Shown: one piece after another, positions 40,753 through 46,036 of the stretch
How positions within the stretch are numbered: the first letter of the stretch is position 1
How the letters are laid out: each line of letters begins with the position of its first letter
From: a virus
Strand: one strand, 5' to 3'
IMG/VR virus record: IMGVR_UViG_3300035670_000378
Span: 1 to 46,036 of that record
Length of the DNA: 46,036 bases
Program-made: the position numbers and the translations under genes
Notes under the pieces: generated by a model
The model's database searches: none
What the model saw: the letters and a program-made list of their open reading frames with translations, nothing else
What the model was told of the DNA's origin: nothing

Positions 40753-40975
40753 TGGTCCTGTCCTCAATGAGTTTACGGATGAGGCGGATCTCCTCCGTCA
40801 TAGCCTGCTGTGCTCTTGTCTGATCGGAGATACTGGTTTCCAGACGTTTCTCGATCTGTTGGACATGAGCCGAAAGGGAGGAGCTTTGAACCAACAGACT
40901 CACGGTTGTGATTCCGCTCCACCCAGCGAGGGCAGCAATGCCAGCCAAGATTGCGCCCCTAACCTGTTCAGTCAT
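40733..40975 (-). CDS. Small membrane protein with coiled coil, spanin or holin candidate
   Basis: 80 residues from ATG 40975 (MTEQVRGAILAGIAALAGWSG). Residues about 8-30 form one transmembrane helix; the remainder (AHVQQIEKRLETSISDQTRAQQ and on) is a predicted coiled coil. This is the topology of an i-spanin or of a small holin-like protein. It lies between terminase small subunit and the basic gene; T7 likewise encodes Rz (gp18.5) right after its small terminase gene (gp18). The order match supports the spanin idea; no overlapping o-spanin lipoprotein is obvious. Confidence 0.75.
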   Translation of the reverse strand: MTEQVRGAILAGIAALAGWSGITTVSLLVQSSSLSAHVQQIEKRLETSISDQTRAQQAMTEEIRLIRKLIEDRTSGYPPK

Positions 40976-40982
40976 GTTGGGT

Positions 40983-41213
40983 TCACTTGATCGCACGCTC
41001 CACGTCCTCCAAATCGACTTCGATTGATTCCAGGAGGGCCGCAAGGGGTGAACCAGATACTGGCACCCCGGTGATGTTGTTTTTGGACAGCCAGTCGATG
41101 GCAGCCTTGATGTCTTGGGTGGAGCAGTCAGCTCCTTGTTTGATTCTGCTCGTGAGCTCTTCCGTTACTAGGCGGTGTAGCTCGTTGAACTGAGTTTCAT
41201 TGGCTCTTGTCAT
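40983..41213 (-). CDS. Terminase small subunit (DNA maturase A), T7 gp18-like
   Basis: 76 residues (T7 gp18: 89). The sequence FNELHRLVTEELTSRIKQG, then DIKAAIDWLSKNNITGVP follows the family pattern of an LH helix, a D-I-x-A-A helix and N-N-I. ATG 41213 (MTRANETQ) overlaps the stop of the preceding gene (ATGA); a longer frame exists but its extra residues lie inside that gene. It recognises concatemer DNA and works with the large subunit at 36620-38380, from which it is separated by six small genes. Confidence 0.88.
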   Translation of the reverse strand: MTRANETQFNELHRLVTEELTSRIKQGADCSTQDIKAAIDWLSKNNITGVPVSGSPLAALLESIEVDLEDVERAIK

Positions 41214-42706
41214 AGTGCACGACGTACATTTCCTTTTGTGTATTGGCCGAGTGTCCATGTAAAGGTACGTCTCATGACTCGACCTCGTGAGCCAGTTACG
41301 ACCCTACTCTTGCTAAATCCCCGCAATTTGAAAGTTGTGAGGTTAAAATCTCCCAACCCAGATTGAAGTGTGGCTCCCAGTAACCAAGTACTTGGCTGAC
41401 TTAGAATGACAAAGCTACCGGTCGCGGCTTCTAACGTCAGAGACAGTGCTGAGTTGTAGTTAATGTTGGCACTGATTCCAGTAACGGTGATCGTGCCTAA
41501 ATCAGCAGGAAGAATACGTTGAACAACCTGACTGGAGGCTTGGCCGCTTAAGGTAAATGAGGCTGAATTGACTTCTAACTTACTTGCCTTAAGTATGTCA
41601 ACATTTTGACCACTTAATAAGAAGTTACCTACAAGTCCATTTAGTCTGCTTTGTTTTTCTAAATCACCAACCTGGCCAGTGGTCTGATAAGTACCAGTGC
41701 CCCCCAGGAGCAGCCATGATCTCCTGAGGGCAGCTTGATTACCTGTAACGCTAAACGCTCTGACTTCAGCAACTAGACGAGCCGTCTCACGTAGATCAGC
41801 AGCAATACCTGTGAGGGTATAGGCCCTGACCTCTGCCAGGAGACGCCTTGCAGGGCGCAGGTCGATTAGGTTGCCAGTAACAGCAAAGACCTGAGCCGCT
41901 GCTGGTAGACGAGCATTATGACGTATCGAAGCGTCTATGCCGGTCTGCGTATAGCTACCAACATCAGCAGTTAGAACCTTGTTGGGGTTGGCGGTTTTGT
42001 TAATGCCCGCATCAATGCCCGTGAAGGCGTAAGAGCCTACTGTTGCAGATAGGGTATACCCCTTGAATAGGCCAGCGGCGATGCCAGTCTGAGTAAAGGA
42101 TCCCGCTTCTGCAAGCAGACTTAGTGCTGCATCAAGCAGCTCAACCGTCCTAGCCCGCCAGCCACTGGAAGCATTGACGGTGACTGATGTAGCAGACCAA
42201 CTAGAAACAGTACCAGCGGTGTCGTGGTTTGCCGCTTCCGTACCAGTAGAGGTACGGTTGGTCATCCCAGACGGAGCACCTTGGACGTTAGTAGCTGTAC
42301 GGTGGCCTGCAAAGCCTGCTACCCAGCTAGTATTGTTGCTCCGCTGCATGGTGACAGCGGGGTAGCTAATCGAGGTGCCGGTAGATCCAGCATTGTTGTT
42401 GCCACCTGGACGCCTTGTTCCCCGGTAAACAACAGCAATCAGCTCAGTTGCGTTTGTCCAAGTACCGGAGGTGGTGTTAGTGGCTGTAGCTACGGCATAG
42501 TGAAGGCGCGAGCTGTTGGTATTACCACCACTAGCAGTACCAATAATCGTCCAGGTTGGAACCGTACCCCCAGCAGCCGGAACAGTGGGGGCAGTGTTGT
42601 TGCCGCCCCTGTAGGCAAAGATCAGGATCAGGTCACCAATCTGGTGTGCAGGTATAGTTACTGTAGTACCAGCGTTCCCTTGGGAGCCGACATGAGAAAT
42701 TGCCAT
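41210..42706 (-). CDS. Putative virion surface/tail protein with about eleven 22-residue repeats
   Basis: 498 residues. Residues 1 to about 195 are a Thr/Ser/Gly-rich beta-sandwich-like domain (ISHVGSQGNAGTTVTIPAHQ, GDLILIFAYRGG). Residues about 197-455 are 10-12 copies of a 22-residue unit with consensus L-x-A-x-x-G-s-F/Y-x-x-T-G-i-x-A-x-l. The end is basic (TGSRGRVMRRTFTW). The repeat region is visibly more A/T-rich than neighbouring genes, suggesting a different history. Such repeats would fit a beta-solenoid spike or decoration. Function not known; a structural or adhesin role is inferred. Confidence 0.78.
   Translation of the reverse strand: MAISHVGSQGNAGTTVTIPAHQIGDLILIFAYRGGNNTAPTVPAAGGTVPTWTIIGTASGGNTNSSRLHYAVATATNTTSGTWTNATELIAVVYRGTRRPGGNNNAGSTGTSISYPAVTMQRSNNTSWVAGFAGHRTATNVQGAPSGMTNRTSTGTEAANHDTAGTVSSWSATSVTVNASSGWRARTVELLDAALSLLAEAGSFTQTGIAAGLFKGYTLSATVGSYAFTGIDAGINKTANPNKVLTADVGSYTQTGIDASIRHNARLPAAAQVFAVTGNLIDLRPARRLLAEVRAYTLTGIAADLRETARLVAEVRAFSVTGNQAALRRSWLLLGGTGTYQTTGQVGDLEKQSRLNGLVGNFLLSGQNVDILKASKLEVNSASFTLSGQASSQVVQRILPADLGTITVTGISANINYNSALSLTLEAATGSFVILSQPSTWLLGATLQSGLGDFNLTTFKLRGFSKSRVVTGSRGRVMRRTFTWTLGQYTKGNVRRAL
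41342..42118 (-). repeat. About eleven degenerate 66-bp protein-coding repeats
   Basis: DNA encoding the 22-residue repeats of the gene at 41210-42706. Copies are diverged at DNA level but clear in protein (for example LLAEVRAYTLTGIAADLRE and LVAEVRAFSVTGNQAALRR are adjacent and closely related). Recent duplication is limited to that pair. Confidence 0.7.
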
Positions 42707-42721
42707 CAGGGTTCCTCCCTA

Positions 42722-43156
42722 TTAGGCAAGGGTCAGGATGCCATTCACCTGATCGAGGTCAACAGTCAGAGTCTCCCCGTCGCCAATCGTCACCGAGCTG
42801 CCATAGTCCCACCAACCAATGAGTGGGTCAGCCGGGGAGGTCGGAGTGTCGTTGTAGAGGATCGCATAGCGGGCCGTGAAGCCTGCCCCACTGCCCGTCC
42901 ACACGGGGTCAGTACCGCCGATAAGACGGAAGGTTCCGCTGGTCTGGGAGCCAGTGATCGTGCCGACAGAGATACCACCAGAGGTGTAGCCACCACCAGT
43001 CGTAAGTTCAGTGATCTGAGACCGGGTAGCGTGAGTAGCCAGGGGTGCCGTGTTACTCAGAGCAACCCGCAGCACATGGGAAGTACCAGTCTGTAGTTGA
43101 TGCACGCCACTAGCGAGATCCTGAACAAACTGGTCGTATTTGTTGAATGTAGCCAT
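42722..43156 (-). CDS. Conserved phage virion-type protein
   Basis: 144 residues. It starts MATFNKYDQFVQDLASGVHQL, then an immunoglobulin-like beta series (LRVALSNTAPLATHA, GGGYTSGGISVGT, RYAILYND, GWWDYGSSVTIGDGETLTVDL). This protein family is widespread in phages near head and tail genes, with no assigned biochemical role. A good ribosome-binding site (AGGA five bases before ATG) is present, and a GC hairpin lies upstream. Confidence 0.8.
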   Translation of the reverse strand: MATFNKYDQFVQDLASGVHQLQTGTSHVLRVALSNTAPLATHATRSQITELTTGGGYTSGGISVGTITGSQTSGTFRLIGGTDPVWTGSGAGFTARYAILYNDTPTSPADPLIGWWDYGSSVTIGDGETLTVDLDQVNGILTLA

Positions 43157-43194
43157 GGTGTCCTGTGCTTAATTATTAGGGTCTTTGTGTGTTT

Positions 43195-43222
43195 AGCCGC
43201 TCCAATACTTTGTGAGGCGGCT
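43195..43222 (-). terminator. GC hairpin between small gene and virion-type gene
   Basis: On the minus strand AGCCGC (43222-43217) pairs with GCGGCT (43200-43195) and is followed by AAACACAC. It sits in a 73-base gap after the 63-residue gene. Without a T-tract it may be a processing hairpin. Confidence 0.35.
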
Positions 43223-43229
43223 CTATTAC

Positions 43230-43421
43230 TTAGACCCCGGTGTTGATGTTGTTGGTGATACGTCCGGGCCAGGCAGGATGGGTATCGTTGCGCTCGATGA
43301 CGGTCTTGACCCAGCCAAACTCATCACTCACATAGGTCCAGACTTGAGTAGTCGTGGCGGGGGTAAAGGTGTCGCCAGGGGTTGGGCTTACTGGGAACGT
43401 GGGATAGACAGGATGAGACAT
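43230..43421 (-). CDS. Small hypothetical protein after endolysin
   Basis: 63 residues, MSHPVYPTFPVSPTPGDTFT... ending NNINTGV. ATG shares one base with the endolysin stop (TAATG). Motif TPATTTQVWTYVSDEFGWVKTV resembles the short beta domain of tail and baseplate accessory proteins that recur in cyanophages. Function unknown. Confidence 0.75.
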   Translation of the reverse strand: MSHPVYPTFPVSPTPGDTFTPATTTQVWTYVSDEFGWVKTVIERNDTHPAWPGRITNNINTGV

Positions 43422-44416
43422 TATGCGTTCTCCTTGATAAGGTTGATGAGCTTGACTGGGTAGGTTGGGTCGGTGGCATAGCCCTCACGACGTAGCATGT
43501 GGCACGCTTCCTCCCAGTGAGGGGCGTTGTTGATGCCCCGGAAGCCCTTGTAGTCCTTGTACCAGAGTCGGATGAGGTCAGCTATGGACTCTTCTGGGGT
43601 TCCATAGTCCTTGAAGGTGTCGGTGATGGTCACCCACTTGCCGTTCAGGAACTCCTTTGTCTCCTTGGAGGAGCCGATCGAACCCTTGATGCCGAAGAAG
43701 TTGTTCTTGCCGGAGGTGTACTTACCCCAACCACTTTCCAGGGCCCACTGGGCAGCGACTACCTGGGGGTATTTGGCCCCCTCAAACGCAGCAACAGCCT
43801 CCACAGCCTTCCAGTTCGGTTGATACTTGGGGGCGTTTGGCTTTGGAGCAGTAGGTTTGGGCACTTCTACCCGCCGAATGTCCATAAACCACCCACTGCC
43901 AGGACCTTCGACCTCCCAGCGTGGTAGCCAGTTGCGGAGAGAGTACTTGACTGCCTTACCACCGGACCCGATTCGGACGTACCCACCGTTAACGTTGTCC
44001 AGTTCCCCGTAGGGGTCGTGGAAAATGCCGTGAGTGGAGGTGAGGCCGATCAAAAGAATCCAGTGTCCCCCTCCTCGCGGGGCATTGGCAGGTCCATGAT
44101 GAAGGAACCCGACAGGAACCGGCAGACCAGCAAGGAGACGGTCACGAAGACTCTGCAAGGATCCATTCCGATGGAACGTAGCCCTCACGTTGTATTGACT
44201 GGCCGCCCTGATCTGCGCTGCTGCGTTAGTGGTGTCCCCATACTTGAGGACGGTTCGGAGGTAGTCGTCGTCTGCGTTGGAGCCTAGGAGGGCCTGGGGC
44301 CACAGGTATTTGATACCCATGGCCATGGTCGAGCTGAAGCACATCCTGTCGGCGTGAGCCGTGCGACTATCCGTTTGTGGATAGTACTGAGGCACGTTCA
44401 GGATGATGTCACTCAC
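43421..44416 (-). CDS. Bifunctional endolysin: C39-like peptidase plus GH73-like glucosaminidase
   Basis: 331 residues, starting with GTG in a GTGA overlap with the holin-like gene. Residues about 1-180 are C39-peptidase-like: VPQYYPQTDS, the nucleophile region RMCFSSTMAM (C26), GGGHWILLIG with H118, and HDPYG with D135 as third member. A proline-rich linker (residues 184-200) leads to a glucosaminidase domain: VVAAQWALESGWGKYTSGKN with catalytic E227, NNFFGIKG, and FKDYGTPEESIADLIRLW. It cleaves cell-wall peptide and glycan at lysis. T7 uses an amidase (gp3.5) instead. Confidence 0.9.
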   Translation of the reverse strand: MSDIILNVPQYYPQTDSRTAHADRMCFSSTMAMGIKYLWPQALLGSNADDDYLRTVLKYGDTTNAAAQIRAASQYNVRATFHRNGSLQSLRDRLLAGLPVPVGFLHHGPANAPRGGGHWILLIGLTSTHGIFHDPYGELDNVNGGYVRIGSGGKAVKYSLRNWLPRWEVEGPGSGWFMDIRRVEVPKPTAPKPNAPKYQPNWKAVEAVAAFEGAKYPQVVAAQWALESGWGKYTSGKNNFFGIKGSIGSSKETKEFLNGKWVTITDTFKDYGTPEESIADLIRLWYKDYKGFRGINNAPHWEEACHMLRREGYATDPTYPVKLINLIKENA

Positions 44417-44637
44417 AGGCGGTTGACCTCACTTTGAAGTTCCTTGAGCTTTTCCTTGAGGGTACGGATGGCGTCGTCTTCCTTGCGGAACAGTTTGAGT
44501 TGGCCCACAATGCCTTGAGCCACCTGCACGAGGTTGTTGCCCTTGATGGGGAGGTAGGGGACCAGCTCATCCAGGAGGAAGAGGATCAGGAAAGCGGCTG
44601 CCTCGACGGACAGCTTGATGCCGAAGAACTCGATCAT
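44413..44637 (-). CDS. Holin-like small membrane protein
   Basis: 74 residues from ATG 44637 (MIEFFGIKLSVEAAAFLILFL). One hydrophobic segment (residues about 9-30) is followed by a charged coiled-coil tail (RKEDDAIRTLKEKLKELQSE). The frame is open further upstream but that part overlaps the neighbouring gene. Located just before the endolysin and coupled to it (GTGA), a position typical of holins. It could also be a non-lysis membrane protein. Confidence 0.75.
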   Translation of the reverse strand: MIEFFGIKLSVEAAAFLILFLLDELVPYLPIKGNNLVQVAQGIVGQLKLFRKEDDAIRTLKEKLKELQSEVNRL

Positions 44638-44642
44638 TTGTC

Positions 44643-45071
44643 TTAAGGGGTAATGGTATAGATCTGGTCGAGGTTGCTTGAAGCGAGTACCGCTTGAAGC
44701 TCGGCCAGTTGCTCCTCCGTAAAGGAGCCGATCGAAAGGATTGCCAGCATGGACTGCTGGATCGCAGCCTCGTAGGGCCTGCCCGCTTTGGCATCCCCCA
44801 GCAGCGCGATGAACTCGGTGCCAAGGGTATTCATGGGCAGCGACACCATCGACTGCTCGCGGATGGCGGCGTACAGGCTGCTGGCCATCAGGCCCTCCCA
44901 GAAGGCGTTGTAGTCCGGCGCTGGGGGAGGCACTGGAACGGGCTCGGGGGTGTTGCCCTCGTCCAGCCATTTCAGGTATTCTCGGTAGTCACGATTGCCA
45001 CGGTCTGCCGGGATGAATGCGCCATCTGATAGGCGCAGTACAGCACCTGAGTCTGTGAGTTGGTAAGACAT
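44643..45071 (-). CDS. Tail-fibre-adjacent protein, probable fibre assembly or accessory protein
   Basis: 142 residues. The N-terminus SYQLTDSGAVLRLSDGAFIP and the motif ADRGNRDYREYLKWLDEGN with a following Pro-rich linker (PEPVPVPPPAPDYN) are typical of the small proteins encoded beside tail fibres, related to fibre assembly chaperones. The rest is helical (MLAILSIGSFTEEQLAELQ). Its first 38 codons are repeated without change at 1-114. It lies 19 bases after the fibre stop. Confidence 0.8.
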   Translation of the reverse strand: MSYQLTDSGAVLRLSDGAFIPADRGNRDYREYLKWLDEGNTPEPVPVPPPAPDYNAFWEGLMASSLYAAIREQSMVSLPMNTLGTEFIALLGDAKAGRPYEAAIQQSMLAILSIGSFTEEQLAELQAVLASSNLDQIYTITP

Positions 45072-46036
45072 TAGCGTTTATCTGTTACGATTAGAGTTCT
45101 GAATCCAGGATAGTCTCACCCCAACTTACGGTGTACCGCCCGGTAGCTAGCGCACTTACAGTCCATCTGGTAAAGTTCTTACTACCATTGGCCACAGTTA
45201 GATTTGAAGAGTTTCCATAGACAGGGGTGTCTGTGGTTCTTGTTGGATTGACTCTCATTGTAGTTGGGTGGTGGTAGATACCAGCAAACCAAGCGCCCGT
45301 GGTTCCACCTGCATAGAAACTTGAGGAGTTTGAGCCAGCCTCATTACCTCCGCCAGCGACATAGTAGTAGCGGTAGCAAAGGATTTCCTCTACTCCAAGT
45401 GGTCGTTTTTCAAAAGGCGTAGCAACCGGCCCTGGTTCCACCTGGACCTGAGCAATGTCGAAGGTTCCAGATTGGTGACCTAAAGTATCGGTGCGGGCAT
45501 CAAAGTTGGAACCGGCGTCGAACCAAATGAGCAGACGCAGAAAATCATTAGCATCTGTGCCAAGGGTTTTTCCGCTTATTGACGGTACTGTCACAGTGCG
45601 TGTAATCTTCTGCCAGTCAGTACTCAGTGTGACTTTAAGCGTGCCAATTCCTGTTACATCAGCACTGGGCGAGCCTCCAGTGCCAAAGACCTGAGCAAAC
45701 TCAATAGCAATAGGTTTTGCTGCGTCGGCTTTTGCCCAAAAGCTAAGAGTAATTTGCTGGCCGGCAAAGGTTCTGACATCCTCTATTCTTTGCTGTAGGT
45801 TAACTGCGTTTGCAGCACCAGCTACTGAGCCAACAACCGTTCTACAGAAGAACTGAGGATTTCCCGGAACGTCCGTTTGTCCAAGAGTGAATGGCTGTCT
45901 ACTTTGCGTACTTGTAGATCCGATTCGCAGGTTAATCCATCTATCGGCTCCATAGCCGCTTGTGGAAAAACTTGTTCCCCTCTGCCAGATGTCAAAGTTG
46001 CCATTGATGATGGCGTTCCTGAACCCTGCCAGTGGG
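44958..46036. repeat. Right copy of the imperfect terminal repeat
   Basis: Partner of 1-1082. The offset is 44957 at the left side and 44954 at the end, meaning a net three-base, in-frame length difference inside the variable fibre domain. Homology persists to the last base of the window. Confidence 0.85.
45091..46036 (-). CDS. Tail fibre, second allele, C-terminal part (cut by window edge)
   Basis: 315 codons, open to the right edge without a stop, in frame with the fibre motif PLAGFRNAIINGNFDIWQRG. Compared with the copy at 134-1732, the entry motif and the last 110 residues (from about GTFDIAQVQVEPGPVATPFE) are almost the same, with tip changes such as SALAT for AAASA. The intervening 190 residues differ at roughly a third of positions, with many synonymous and amino-acid changes but no frame damage. 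It is therefore a functional-looking alternative fibre domain. Confidence 0.88.
   Translation of the reverse strand, partial: PLAGFRNAIINGNFDIWQRGTSFSTSGYGADRWINLRIGSTSTQSRQPFTLGQTDVPGNPQFFCRTVVGSVAGAANAVNLQQRIEDVRTFAGQQITLSFWAKADAAKPIAIEFAQVFGTGGSPSADVTGIGTLKVTLSTDWQKITRTVTVPSISGKTLGTDANDFLRLLIWFDAGSNFDARTDTLGHQSGTFDIAQVQVEPGPVATPFEKRPLGVEEILCYRYYYVAGGGNEAGSNSSSFYAGGTTGAWFAGIYHHPTTMRVNPTRTTDTPVYGNSSNLTVANGSKNFTRWTVSALATGRYTVSWGETILDSEL

Noticed and set aside
44638-44970. Longer version of the holin-like protein
   Set aside because: The upstream part lies inside the fibre-adjacent gene in another frame and is Arg/Gly/Ala-rich; ATG 44637 gives a compact membrane protein.
1-46036. Lysogeny genes, photosynthesis genes or CRISPR arrays
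   Set aside because: I looked for integrase, repressor, psbA/D, hli, talC and regularly spaced palindromic repeats and found none that I could support.

Overview
The window looks like an essentially complete genome of a T7-like (autographivirus-type) cyanophage, probably infecting Synechococcus and closest in gene content to the P60/Syn5 kind of cyanopodovirus. This rests on a single-subunit RNA polymerase, a T7-type replication set and a T7-ordered virion cassette, combined with cyanophage accessory genes (thyX, a short class I ribonucleotide reductase pair, a MazG-like protein). The host assignment is inference. Every convincing gene is on the minus strand, so transcription runs from high to low coordinates. 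Genes are tightly packed, with many ATGA, GTGA or TGATG stop/start overlaps. I see no integrase, no psbA/hli-type photosynthesis genes and no CRISPR.

Layout in transcription order, starting from the probable genome terminus. 35.1-34.5 kb is a gene-free, repeat-rich segment, a good candidate for the packaging end and early promoters. 34.5-30.1 kb holds about 14 small early genes, mostly unrecognised. 30.1-26.5 kb holds RNA polymerase, an acidic protein, ssDNA-binding protein and endonuclease I. 26.5-18.6 kb is the replication and nucleotide module: primase-helicase, DNA polymerase, 5'-3' exonuclease, a DUF3310 protein, MazG and nrdA/nrdB. 18.7-0.1 kb is the virion module: Q-rich coiled-coil protein, portal, scaffold, a structured tRNA-like intergenic region, capsid, a terminator-like hairpin, tail tube proteins A and B, three internal virion proteins and the tail fibre. 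The order then resumes at the right-hand end. 46.0-43.4 kb holds a second fibre 3' end, a fibre-adjacent protein, a holin-like protein and a bifunctional endolysin. 43.4-38.3 kb holds small structural and hypothetical genes, terminase small subunit, HNH nuclease and endonuclease VII. 38.4-35.1 kb holds terminase large subunit, thyX and two small genes.

The two ends overlap. Bases 1-1082 are homologous to 44958-46036, implying a circular or terminally redundant unit of about 44.95 kb. The two copies are not identical. They match exactly over the fibre-adjacent gene, are nearly identical over the fibre C-terminal tip, and differ strongly but in frame over the central fibre domain. The simplest reading is two fibre alleles from one population caught at the ends of an assembled contig; a true tandem fibre duplication is the alternative.

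The most unusual features are the fibre allele pair, a ribonucleotide reductase beta subunit that lacks the radical tyrosine, an internal virion protein with a lysozyme-like domain followed by a seemingly permuted M23-like region, two tRNA-sized cloverleaf-like elements between scaffold and capsid, and an early block that includes a membrane-anchored SAP-like protein.
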